Positions 26,908-34,935 of a stretch of 64,000 nt of DNA are shown piece after piece. The notes under the pieces were generated by a model. That model was not told where the DNA came from and did not search any database. It saw nothing but the letters and a program-made list of their open reading frames with translations. The stretch is from Rhodobacter sp. (lineage in GTDB: Bacteria; Pseudomonadota; Alphaproteobacteria; Rhodobacterales; Rhodobacteraceae). Position 1 is the stretch's first letter. Each line of letters begins with the position of its first letter. The translations under genes and the position numbers were made by a program. Location of the stretch: positions 1-64,000 of the forward strand of contig JACKKE010000014.1 in the NCBI GenBank assembly GCA_020637595.1. Direction: 5' to 3'.

Positions 26908-28062
26908 ATGACATTCCCGCTGCTGAACTCCGCGTGGATGACCGACGAGCACAAGATGCTCGAAGACATGACCCGCAGCTTCATCACCGAGAAATGGGCC
27001 CCCCATTTCGACCGCTGGCGCACCCAGGGCGAGATGGACCGCTCGACCTGGAACGAGGCCGGCGAAATGGGCCTCCTGTGTGCCTCGATCCCCGAGGAAT
27101 ACGGCGGCGCGGGCGGCGATTTCGGGCATGAGGCGGTGCTGTGCATGGAGGCCGCGCGCCAGAACATCGCCAGCTGGGGCAACGGCATCCACTCGGGCAT
27201 CGTCGCGCATTACATCCACGCCTATGGCACCGAGGAACAGAAACAACGCTGGCTGCCGAAAATGGCCACCGGCGAGATCGTCGCGGCGCTGGCGATGACC
27301 GAACCCTCGGGCGGATCGGACGTGCAGAACCTGAAGACCCGCGCGATACGCGATGGCAACGTCTATCGCCTGACCGGATCGAAGACCTTCATCACCAACG
27401 GCCAGCACGCCAACCTGATCGTCGTCGCCGCCAAGACCGACCCGACCTCGAAGGCCAGGGGCGTGTCGCTGGTGGTGGTCGAAACCGACGGCGCCGAAGG
27501 CTTCACCCGCGGCCGCAACCTCGACAAGATCGGGCTGAAGGCCGCCGACACCTCGGAACTCTTCTTCGACAACGTGCCAATCCCGCCGGAAAACATCCTC
27601 GGCGGCGCCGAAGGGCAGGGTTTCTACCAGATGATGCAGCAATTGCCGCAGGAGCGCCTGATCATCGGCGCCGGCGCGGTGGGCGCGATCGAAGGCGCCG
27701 TGGAACGCACCATCGCCTATTGCAAGGAACGCGAGGCCTTCGGCCAGCCGATCATCAACTTCCAGAACACCCGCTTCAAACTGGCCGAGTGCAAGACCAA
27801 CGCTGTGGTGGCGCGCAGCTTCCTCGACACCTGCATCAGCGCACATCTGAAGGGCGAACTGACCGTCGAGATGGCGGCGATGAACAAATACTGGCTGTCG
27901 GACCTGCAATGCCAGGTGCTGGACGAATGCGTGCAGCTGCACGGCGGCTACGGCTTCATGCAGGAATACGCGGTGGCCGAGATGTGGACCGACGCGCGGG
28001 TGCAGCGGATCTATGGCGGCACCAACGAGATCATGAAGGAACTCATCGGGAGGTCGCTGTGA
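26908..28062 (+). CDS. Acyl-CoA dehydrogenase (short/branched-chain type)
   Basis: A standard-length acyl-CoA dehydrogenase of 384 residues. Conserved segments: AMTEPSGGSDVQNLKTRA (FAD and substrate), KTFITNGQHANLIVV, and RIYGGTNEIMKELI with the catalytic Glu near residue 370. GAGGAGGGG lies just before the start. It oxidises an acyl-CoA to the enoyl-CoA with electrons passed to EtfAB. The gene is the second dehydrogenase of the cluster; the two differ in size and probably in chain-length range. Confidence 0.93.
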   Translation: MTFPLLNSAWMTDEHKMLEDMTRSFITEKWAPHFDRWRTQGEMDRSTWNEAGEMGLLCASIPEEYGGAGGDFGHEAVLCMEAARQNIASWGNGIHSGIVAHYIHAYGTEEQKQRWLPKMATGEIVAALAMTEPSGGSDVQNLKTRAIRDGNVYRLTGSKTFITNGQHANLIVVAAKTDPTSKARGVSLVVVETDGAEGFTRGRNLDKIGLKAADTSELFFDNVPIPPENILGGAEGQGFYQMMQQLPQERLIIGAGAVGAIEGAVERTIAYCKEREAFGQPIINFQNTRFKLAECKTNAVVARSFLDTCISAHLKGELTVEMAAMNKYWLSDLQCQVLDECVQLHGGYGFMQEYAVAEMWTDARVQRIYGGTNEIMKELIGRSL

Positions 28063-28078
28063 GGCCCCCCGCGCAACG

Positions 28079-28136
28079 TTGGGGGGCTCCTCGCCCCCCA
28101 AACCCCCTCGCCCAAGGGGGGCACGCCCCCCTTGGG
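28079..28136 (+). terminator. Two tandem GC-rich hairpins after the acyl-CoA dehydrogenase
   Basis: The first hairpin has a perfect 9 bp stem (28079-28087 with 28093-28101) and a 5-base loop. The second has a perfect 11 bp stem (28111-28121 with 28126-28136) and a 4-base loop. They begin 17 bp past the stop codon. Neither is followed by a T run, but the first has A on its 3' side, so termination in the plus direction is possible and the message may be split here. Confidence 0.6.
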
Positions 28137-28143
28137 AAACCCC

Positions 28144-28329
28144 GTGCGTATTTGCGGCAAGATGAAAGGCGCACACCCCTCCCCGCCTGTGCGTTACGCT
28201 CTCGGGCAGGTCGGGGTGGCTTCACCTTGCACGGTCATCGGCTCGCCAGCCTGTACCGTGATGCCAGACTAAACCACGTTTGGTTAACAAAGCCTGACCA
28301 CGCCCTTTCATCTTGCCCCAAATACGCAC
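28144..28329. repeat. Inverted pair of GCGTATTT...AAGATGAAA repeats
   Basis: A 24 bp unit at 28144-28167 recurs as its reverse complement at 28306-28329 with one mismatch. The 138 bp between carries no gene. The same unit occurs as another inverted pair at 57912-57983. The region, with the two hairpins before it, fills the 310 bp gap between the second acyl-CoA dehydrogenase and the GST gene. An AACCA-N4-TGGTT dyad lies at 28272-28285, upstream of the GST. Confidence 0.75.
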
Positions 28330-28372
28330 CTTGCGACGCCACCACAGGCGCAGCCGAAAAAGGATCAGCACC

Positions 28373-29011
28373 ATGACCGCCACGCTCTACTGCTTCGGGG
28401 AATCCGGCAATGCCTACAAGGCGGCGCTGACGATGATCCTCGCCGGTTACGACTGGCAGCCGCGCTTTGTCGATTTCTTTGGCGGCGAGGCGCGCAGTCC
28501 GGCGTTTCGGGCGATCAACGAGATGGGCGAGGTTCCGGTTCTGGTCGAAGGGGATCTGACCCTCAGCCAATCCGGGGCGATCCAGTATCACGTTGTGAAA
28601 GCGACGGGAAAGCTGGGTGGGCAGCCCGGTGACGCGGAAGAAATCCTGCGCTGGATCCTGTGGGACAATCACAAAATGTCGAGCCAGGTGGGCACGCAAC
28701 GGTTCTTGATGAACTTCCTCCCCGAGGACAAGCGCCCGGCCGAGGTGATCGGTTATTTCGCTGGCCGGTTGAAGGCCGCGTTCAAGACGCTGGACGGCCA
28801 TCTGCAGGGGCGTGACTGGATCGTCGGCGACAGCGTGACGATCGCGGACACCGCCTGCTGCAGCTATCTCTATTATCCCGAGCCCTTCGGTTTCGACCGT
28901 GCCGAATGGCCCAATATCGACCGCTGGCTGGGCAATATCGCCGCCCTGCCCGGCTGGAAACACCCCTATGACATGATGCCCGGCAACCCGTCGGACCGGG
29001 CCAAGGCCTGA
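28373..29011 (+). CDS. Glutathione S-transferase
   Basis: A 212-residue GST. The thioredoxin-like N-terminal domain covers residues 1-80, with GEVPVLVEGDLTLSQSGAI holding the cis-Pro and the Ser of the glutathione site; the all-helical C-terminal domain follows (DWIVGDSVTIADTACCSYL). GGAT lies seven bases before the ATG. It sits between the acyl-CoA dehydrogenase and thiolase genes, 11 bp before the latter, so it is co-transcribed with the thiolase. Confidence 0.88.
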   Translation: MTATLYCFGESGNAYKAALTMILAGYDWQPRFVDFFGGEARSPAFRAINEMGEVPVLVEGDLTLSQSGAIQYHVVKATGKLGGQPGDAEEILRWILWDNHKMSSQVGTQRFLMNFLPEDKRPAEVIGYFAGRLKAAFKTLDGHLQGRDWIVGDSVTIADTACCSYLYYPEPFGFDRAEWPNIDRWLGNIAALPGWKHPYDMMPGNPSDRAKA

Positions 29012-29022
29012 GGAGACCAGAC

Positions 29023-30234
29023 ATGACCGAAGCCTATATCTATGACGCCGCACGCACGGTGCGGGGCAAGGGCCGCAAGGACGGCAGCCTGCACGAGGTG
29101 ACCGCGGCGCGGCTCAGTGCGATTGCTTTGAACGCGATCAAGGAGCGCAGCGACCTGGACACACGCGCGATCGAGGACGTGATCTGGGGCAACGTGACCC
29201 AGGTCGGCGAACAGGGCGCCTGCCTGGCGCGGACCGCCGTTCTGGCCTCGGATTTCCACGAGCAGGTGCCGGGCGTCAGCGTCAACCGGTTCTGTGCCTC
29301 GGGGCTGGAGGCCGTGAACATGGCCGCGAACCAGGTGCGCGGCGGGGCCGGCATGGCCTATGTCGCGGGCGGCGTCGAGTGCATGAGCCGGGTGCCGATG
29401 GGCAGTGACGGTGGCGCGATCGCCGTCGACCCGCAGATCGCCTTTGACAACTATTTCGTCCCGCAGGGGATCAGCGCCGACATCATCGCCACGAAATACG
29501 GATTCACCCGCGACATGGCCGACGCGATGGCGGTCGAGAGCCAGAAGCGCGCCGCCGCCGCCTGGGCTGACCGGCGTTTTGACAAATCCGTGGTGACGGT
29601 CAAGGACATCAACGGGCTGACGATCCTCGACCATGACGAATTCATGCGCCCGAGCACCGACATGCAGAGCCTCGGCGCACTGAAGCCCTCGTTCAAGGAC
29701 ATGGGCGAGGTGATGCCGGGCTTCGACAAGGTGGCCCTGATGAAATACCCCGAGCTGGAGAAGATCGAGCACATCCACCACGCCGGGAACTCGTCTGGCA
29801 TCGTCGACGGGGCGGCGGCGATCCTGATCGGCAACAAGGAATTCGGCGAGAAATACGGGCTGAAGCCGCGCGCGCGCATCCGTGCCACGGCCAAGATCGG
29901 CACCGATCCGACGATCATGCTGACCGGCCCGGTGCCGGTGACCGAGAAGATCCTGCGCAATTCCGGCATGGCGATCGGCGATATCGACCTTTTCGAGGTG
30001 AACGAGGCCTTTGCCGCGGTGGTGATGCGCTTCGAACAGGCGTTCGATGTCGACCACGCCAGGGTCAACGTCAACGGCGGCGCGATCGCGATGGGCCACC
30101 CGCTGGGTGCGACCGGCGCGATCATCCTCGGCACGCTGCTCGATGAGCTCGAGCGCACCGGCAAGGGCACGGGCCTGGCGACGCTGTGCATCGGTTCGGG
30201 CATGGGCGCGGCGACGATCATCGAGCGCGTGTGA
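29023..30234 (+). CDS. Acetyl-CoA acyltransferase (thiolase, FadA type)
   Basis: Cleaves 3-ketoacyl-CoA with CoA to acetyl-CoA and a shortened acyl-CoA. 403 residues, normal for the family. The nucleophile Cys is in NRFCASGLEAVN, the His in GGAIAMGHPLGATGA and the second Cys in TLCIGSGMGAA. Its stop overlaps the next gene's ATG by one base. Together with fadB, 0.5 kb downstream, it forms the alpha2beta2 oxidation pair, though a cupin gene is placed between. Confidence 0.95.
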   Translation: MTEAYIYDAARTVRGKGRKDGSLHEVTAARLSAIALNAIKERSDLDTRAIEDVIWGNVTQVGEQGACLARTAVLASDFHEQVPGVSVNRFCASGLEAVNMAANQVRGGAGMAYVAGGVECMSRVPMGSDGGAIAVDPQIAFDNYFVPQGISADIIATKYGFTRDMADAMAVESQKRAAAAWADRRFDKSVVTVKDINGLTILDHDEFMRPSTDMQSLGALKPSFKDMGEVMPGFDKVALMKYPELEKIEHIHHAGNSSGIVDGAAAILIGNKEFGEKYGLKPRARIRATAKIGTDPTIMLTGPVPVTEKILRNSGMAIGDIDLFEVNEAFAAVVMRFEQAFDVDHARVNVNGGAIAMGHPLGATGAIILGTLLDELERTGKGTGLATLCIGSGMGAATIIERV

Positions 30235-30731
30235 TGCCGAAGATCGACATCGACGCGGTGCCTGTGCGCACGGGCTCGATTTACCCCGAGCCCTATGCCA
30301 GCCAGATGGCCGGGCGCAGCTCGCGTCGTCTGGGACAGGCAGCCGGGCTGACGCAGTTCGGCGCGAATATCGTCTATCTGGAGCCCGGCGCACCGGCGAG
30401 CCTGCGCCACTGGCACCTGAAGGAAGACGAGTTCGCCGTGGTCCTGACCGGCGAGCTGGTGCTGATCGAGGATGGCGGCGAGACCGTCATGCGGCCGGGC
30501 GATTGCGCGGCCTGGAAGGCGGGCGTCGAGAACGCGCACCGCTTCGTCAACCGCTCGGACGCGCCAGCGAGTTTCCTGGTGGTCGGCACCAAGGACCCGA
30601 ACGAGGTCGCGACCTATGGCGATGTCGACATGAAGATCCAGATCGAGGCCGGACAGGCCCGTTTCACCTATCACGACGGCAGCGATTGGGCGGGGCCCCG
30701 CGATCTGCCGGCGAAAGGAGACCAGAAATGA
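30234..30731 (+). CDS. Cupin-domain protein between thiolase and fadB
   Basis: A 165-residue protein with one cupin domain. The metal ligands are in HWHLKEDEFAVVLTGELVLI (His, His, Glu) and later ENAHRFVNRSD (His). The N-terminal 50 residues precede the barrel. Its ATG overlaps the thiolase stop and its TGA overlaps the fadB ATG by four bases, so it is tightly coupled to both. The function in fatty-acid oxidation is unknown; family members range from isomerases to regulators. Confidence 0.8.
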   Translation: MPKIDIDAVPVRTGSIYPEPYASQMAGRSSRRLGQAAGLTQFGANIVYLEPGAPASLRHWHLKEDEFAVVLTGELVLIEDGGETVMRPGDCAAWKAGVENAHRFVNRSDAPASFLVVGTKDPNEVATYGDVDMKIQIEAGQARFTYHDGSDWAGPRDLPAKGDQK

Positions 30732-32920
30732 CCGAATTCCACTATTCCGTGGACGCCGACGGCGTCGCCATCATCACCTGGGACGTGCCCGGCAAGTCGA
30801 TGAACGTCTTCTCCTTCGAGGGGCAGGCGGAACTCGATGCGGCCATCGACAAGGCGCTGGCCGATGACGCGGTCAAGGGCGTCGTCATCACCTCGGCCAA
30901 GGACAGCTTTGCCGGCGGCATGGACCTGAACGTGCTGGCCGAGCTGCGCGAGGCGGCGGGCGACAGCCCGGCGCAGGGGATCTTCGACGGCATCACCGCG
31001 ATGCACACGCTTTTGCGCAAGATCGAACGCGCAGGCATGGACCCCAAGACGCTGAAAGGCGGCAAGCCGATCGCGGCGGCACTGCCCGGCACGGCGATGG
31101 GCATCGGGCTGGAACTGCCGCTGGCCTGCCACCGGATCTTTGCCGCCGACAACGCCCGCGCGCAGATCGGCCTGCCGGAAATCAAGGTCGGCATCTTCCC
31201 CGGCGCGGGCGGCACCACCCGTCTGGCGTGGAAGCTGGGCGCGATGGCCGCAGCCCCGCTACTGCTGGAAGGCAAGGCGAACAACCCGCAGAAGGCCAAG
31301 GCCGCCGGCGTCATCGACGAGGTTGTGCCTGCCGATCAGCTGATGGCCGCCGCCAAGGCCTGGGTGCTGAGCGCCAAGGACGAGGATCTGGTCAAGCCCT
31401 GGGACAAGAAGGGCTACAAGATCCCCGGCGGCACGCCCTATTCGGCGCCGGGCTTCCCGACCTTCGTCGGTGCCTCGGTCATGGTGCACGCCAACACCTG
31501 GGGCGTCTATCCGGCGGCCAAGGCGCTGCTGAGCGCGGTCTATGAAGGCATGCAGGTGCCGTTCGACACCGCGCTGAAGATCGAGACCCGGTATTTCGTC
31601 AGCACGCTGCTGAACCCCTCGTCCAGCGCGATGATCCGCAGCCTCTTCGTCAACAAGGGCGCGCTGGAGAAGGGCGCGAACCGGCCCGAGGTGCCCGACG
31701 AGACGGTCAAGAAGGTCGGCGTTCTGGGCGCGGGCATGATGGGGGCGGGCATCGCCTATGTCAGCGCCGTGGCGGGCATCGAAGTGGTGTTGCTGGATTC
31801 GACCATCGAGGCGGCGGAAAAGGGCAAGGCCTATTCCACCGGCATCCTGGACAAGGCGATCAAACGCGGCCGCGGCACCGAGGAAAAGAAGGCCAAGGTT
31901 CTGGGCCAGATCACGACGACCACCGATTACGCCGATCTCGCCGGCTGCGATCTGATCGTCGAAGCGGTGTTCGAAGACCCCAAGGTCAAGGCGGATGTCA
32001 CCGCCAAGGCCGAAGCGGTGATCCCCGAAACCGCGATCTATGCATCCAACACCTCGACCCTGCCGATCACCTCGCTGGCCACGGCCTCGAAGCGGCCCGA
32101 GCAGTTCATCGGCATCCACTTCTTCTCGCCGGTCGACAAGATGCTGCTGGTCGAAATCATCAAGGGTGCCAAGACCGGCCCGCGTGCCGTGGCCAAGGCG
32201 CTGGACTATGTCCGCCAGATCCGCAAGACGCCGATCGTCGTCAACGACGCGCGCTTCTTCTACGCCAACCGCTGCATCATTCCCTATATCAACGAGGGGA
32301 TGCGCCTGGCGGCCGAGGGCGTGCCGATGCCGATGGTCGATCACGCCGCGCGGCTGCTGGGCTTCCCGGTGGGGCCGCTGCAGCTGGTCGACGAGACCTC
32401 GCTCGACCTGGGCGCCAAGATCGCCAAGGCGACCAAGGCGGCGATGGGCAACGACTATCCCGACGATGCGGTGGACGAGGTGGTGTTCTGGATGGTCGAC
32501 GAGGGCCGCTATGGCCGCAAGACCAAGGCCGGGTTCTTTGACTATGACGACGCGGGCAAACGTCTGGGCTACTGGCACGGGTTCAACGACAAATATCCGG
32601 CGGTCGAAGGGGCCGAGCTGGACGAGGTCAAGAACCGCCTGATGATGGCGCAGGTGCTGGAAGCGGTCCGCGCGCTGGAAGAAGGCGTGCTGGAGGACAT
32701 CCGCGAGGGCGACGTCGGCGCGATCCTGGGCTGGGGCTTTGCGCCCTGGTCGGGTGGCCCGTTCGGCTGGCTGGACATCATCGGCGCGAAGAAGGCGGTC
32801 GAGATCTGCGACACGCTGGAAGCCAAATACGGCAAGCGGTTCGCATGCCCGCCGTTGCTGCGCGACATGGCCGCCAAGGGGCAGACCTTCTACGGCAAGA
32901 CCGCGCGCGACGCGGCCTGA
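30728..32920 (+). CDS. fadB: Multifunctional enoyl-CoA hydratase / 3-hydroxyacyl-CoA dehydrogenase
   Basis: 730 residues with two parts. The N-terminal crotonase domain (to about 290) has AGGMDLN as oxyanion loop, PGTAMGIGLELPLACH and the acidic segment GLPEIKVGIFPGAGGT. The dehydrogenase part has the NAD motif GAGMMGAGIAYVSA and the catalytic region GIHFFSPVDKMLLVEII. It carries out hydration and oxidation of enoyl-CoA in the beta-oxidation cycle. The ATG overlaps the cupin stop. It is the last gene of the operon and is followed by a strong hairpin. Confidence 0.95.
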   Translation: MTEFHYSVDADGVAIITWDVPGKSMNVFSFEGQAELDAAIDKALADDAVKGVVITSAKDSFAGGMDLNVLAELREAAGDSPAQGIFDGITAMHTLLRKIERAGMDPKTLKGGKPIAAALPGTAMGIGLELPLACHRIFAADNARAQIGLPEIKVGIFPGAGGTTRLAWKLGAMAAAPLLLEGKANNPQKAKAAGVIDEVVPADQLMAAAKAWVLSAKDEDLVKPWDKKGYKIPGGTPYSAPGFPTFVGASVMVHANTWGVYPAAKALLSAVYEGMQVPFDTALKIETRYFVSTLLNPSSSAMIRSLFVNKGALEKGANRPEVPDETVKKVGVLGAGMMGAGIAYVSAVAGIEVVLLDSTIEAAEKGKAYSTGILDKAIKRGRGTEEKKAKVLGQITTTTDYADLAGCDLIVEAVFEDPKVKADVTAKAEAVIPETAIYASNTSTLPITSLATASKRPEQFIGIHFFSPVDKMLLVEIIKGAKTGPRAVAKALDYVRQIRKTPIVVNDARFFYANRCIIPYINEGMRLAAEGVPMPMVDHAARLLGFPVGPLQLVDETSLDLGAKIAKATKAAMGNDYPDDAVDEVVFWMVDEGRYGRKTKAGFFDYDDAGKRLGYWHGFNDKYPAVEGAELDEVKNRLMMAQVLEAVRALEEGVLEDIREGDVGAILGWGFAPWSGGPFGWLDIIGAKKAVEICDTLEAKYGKRFACPPLLRDMAAKGQTFYGKTARDAA

Positions 32921-32948
32921 CCCCGAGGTCGGCGTCACCAATGCCAAA

Positions 32949-32978
32949 ACGCCACGCCCCGGGATCGGGGCGTGGCGT
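32949..32978. terminator. Bidirectional terminator between fadB and the Hint gene
   Basis: A perfect 12 bp stem (32949-32960 with 32967-32978) and 6-base loop. In the minus direction it is followed by GTTTTGGC, a short T run, so it is a good terminator for the Hint gene; in the plus direction it can serve fadB. Confidence 0.75.
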
Positions 32979-32998
32979 CGTCATTCCTGTCGGGACGC

Positions 32999-33694
32999 TC
33001 AGGCGTCGACGTGCATCGCTTCGACCAACCGGCGCGCCTGCGTCTCGGTCAGGCGCTGATAGGCCCCGGCGGCACCCACCGACATCATCTTTTCGGCACT
33101 GTTCACCACTTCGACCCGGTTGTTCGGACAATGGACCAGCGTCGTGCCACTGGCATAGACCACCTCGTCCTGTTCGAATTCCAGGCTCACCACCTTCAGC
33201 TCGCGCTCGGGCGCGACGCGGGCAATCCCCTTGAAACCGTTCAGCGTTCCCGCCGTGACCATCGTGAAGGGATCGCCGAACAGCTCTTCGGCCTCGTCGG
33301 ATTCGATCAGCACCGCCTGTTCCGGCAGAAGGCGGATCGCGGTGCGGTTGCCCAGCACCCGCGCAGGCACCTCCAGCGGCCAGACCGCGCGCGGTGCCTT
33401 GGACCCGGCGGTCCACAGCGTGCTGATCCGAACCGCCTTGAGCGGCCGCATGCCGTTGTCGAAGGTCACCACCCGGTCGCCCGTCTGCAGATCCTCGACC
33501 GGCTGCCAGCCGAGGTCCGTCGCCACCAGCGTGCCTGCGATCAGGCCTTCGGCGATCGTTCCGAAATCATTGCGCCCCAGTGCCGGGGTCGACCGCGCAT
33601 CGGGTCGCTGCGGCCAGACATCGCCGCGTTCGGAATACGAGAACGGAAACCCCGGTTTCCGGTTGAAACTGCCACCCACCCAACTTTGCAACAT
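32999..33694 (-). CDS. Hint-domain (hedgehog/intein-type) protein
   Basis: 231 residues with a Hint domain, a family abundant in Rhodobacteraceae. Block A is GLIAGTLVATDLGWQPVEDL then GDRVVTFDNGM; the end is YASGTTLVHCPN. In splicing-competent Hint domains a Cys or Ser sits at the very start of block A; here the corresponding stretch reads AEGLIAGTLVAT without one, so autoprocessing looks unlikely. AAAGGA stands before the ATG. There is no N-terminal signal peptide; family members are often thought to use type I secretion, but no calcium-binding repeats are visible here. Confidence 0.82.
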   Translation of the reverse strand: MLQSWVGGSFNRKPGFPFSYSERGDVWPQRPDARSTPALGRNDFGTIAEGLIAGTLVATDLGWQPVEDLQTGDRVVTFDNGMRPLKAVRISTLWTAGSKAPRAVWPLEVPARVLGNRTAIRLLPEQAVLIESDEAEELFGDPFTMVTAGTLNGFKGIARVAPERELKVVSLEFEQDEVVYASGTTLVHCPNNRVEVVNSAEKMMSVGAAGAYQRLTETQARRLVEAMHVDA

Positions 33695-33774
33695 GGTTTC
33701 GTCCTTTCGTGAACGCAGCCTTGTATCGGTAGGGCTATTCAACCGGCGGGTGACGGCGAAGGTTGGGAAGGTTT

Positions 33775-33840
33775 GCGGAAAATTATAGGTAATTTCCGCG
33801 CCGGTTTTCCCCTTGCCGCCACAATTGATTCAATTGTGGC
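33775..33840. promoter_or_regulatory. Two dyads upstream of the Hint gene
   Basis: First dyad: 33775-33785 with 33790-33799, arms GCGGAAAATTA / TAATTTCCGC (one extra A). Second dyad: a perfect 10 bp stem, GCCACAATTG at 33818-33827 and its complement at 33831-33840, with a 3-base spacer. Both are much richer in A and T than their surroundings, and lie in the 248 bp gap that separates the Hint gene from the EamA gene. They could be operators of the Hint gene or transcript ends of the EamA gene. Confidence 0.45.
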
Positions 33841-33942
33841 AAACAATCGGGGGCCGCGGCCCTTACTGGGGCAGGTTTGCAGACAATCCCTGCCCAAAAT
33901 GCGAATCTGCGTTTCCCGGACGTGGACGAAATCGGCCGATCG

Positions 33943-34854
33943 TTACCGGCTGCGAAACGCGATCATCGCCCCGGCCAACACGATCAGACCCATGCCCAGC
34001 GCCGCCACACCGTCAACCGACTCACCCCAGAGCAGAAAACTCCAACCCGCGGAAACCGGCAGCAGCACATATTCAAAGATCGTCACCCGACTGGCCTCGG
34101 CCAGCTGATATCCTTTGACCAGCAGCCCGACCGCCAGCATCGACCCGGCCGCCTGCAGGAAGGTCCAGCCATAGAACGCCGCCGACGGCCAGACCCAGCC
34201 GCGCAGGATGAACCCGTCGGCGCCCGCCGGAACCTCGGGCGCGATCACGGCCAACACAGCGAGCCCGGCCGCACCGGCAAGACCCAGCGCCAGAAAGAAG
34301 CCCAGGGTCATCGCCTCGGTGCTTTCCCCGGCGCACCATTCCCGCGTCGCCAGGTTCCCCATCGCATAGAGCGCGCCGGCCACCACCGGCACCAGGCTGG
34401 CCCAGCCCAGCGGCGAGGTCGATCCCGGCTGCAACACCAGCAGCACGCCCAGAAACCCCACCGCCACGGCGGCGATCCGCACCGGGCCCAGCGGGTGCCC
34501 GAACAGAAAGCGCGACAGCACCAGCACGAAGATCGGCGCGGTGAACAGCCCGGCCACGGTCTGCGCGACGCTCAGAAACGCCAGGCAGCCGAAATAGAAC
34601 AACATCGCCACACCGTGCAGCGCCGACCGCGCCGCCAGGGCCCGCACACGCACCGGGCGCAGCCGCAGCCCGAACAGCGGCGCCGCCAGCGCGAACAGCG
34701 CCACCGCCATCAGCGTGCGGACCAGATGGAACTGCCACAGCCCGGCCTCGGCGGCGATGGTCCGCACGAAATTGTCGGTGAATCCGATCAACACCGCATA
34801 GCCAAAGATCGCGCCGGCGGCGGCCAGCGTGCGGTTCTCACCGGGTTCGCTCAT
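33943..34854 (-). CDS. EamA/DMT-family transporter
   Basis: A 303-residue drug/metabolite transporter with about ten membrane helices in two EamA halves. Typical segments: FTAPIFVLVLSRFLFGHPLG at the end of the first half and VTIFEYVLLPVSAGWSFLLW in the second. The substrate cannot be read from sequence. The start MSEPGENRTLAAAG gives a short polar N-terminus before helix one. It is divergent from the acyl-CoA synthetase, 81 bp away. Confidence 0.88.
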   Translation of the reverse strand: MSEPGENRTLAAAGAIFGYAVLIGFTDNFVRTIAAEAGLWQFHLVRTLMAVALFALAAPLFGLRLRPVRVRALAARSALHGVAMLFYFGCLAFLSVAQTVAGLFTAPIFVLVLSRFLFGHPLGPVRIAAVAVGFLGVLLVLQPGSTSPLGWASLVPVVAGALYAMGNLATREWCAGESTEAMTLGFFLALGLAGAAGLAVLAVIAPEVPAGADGFILRGWVWPSAAFYGWTFLQAAGSMLAVGLLVKGYQLAEASRVTIFEYVLLPVSAGWSFLLWGESVDGVAALGMGLIVLAGAMIAFRSR

Positions 34855-34935
34855 GTCAGAAGCTCTTTTCGTAGGCGGAAAATGCCGGTTATATGCCCAG
34901 CAGAGAAATGACACCTTGGCAAGGGGGAGGGTGCA

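Noticed and set aside
31259..32947. Minus-strand frame of 562 codons opposite fadB
   Set aside because: Antisense shadow with repetitive Arg/Asp-rich sequence.
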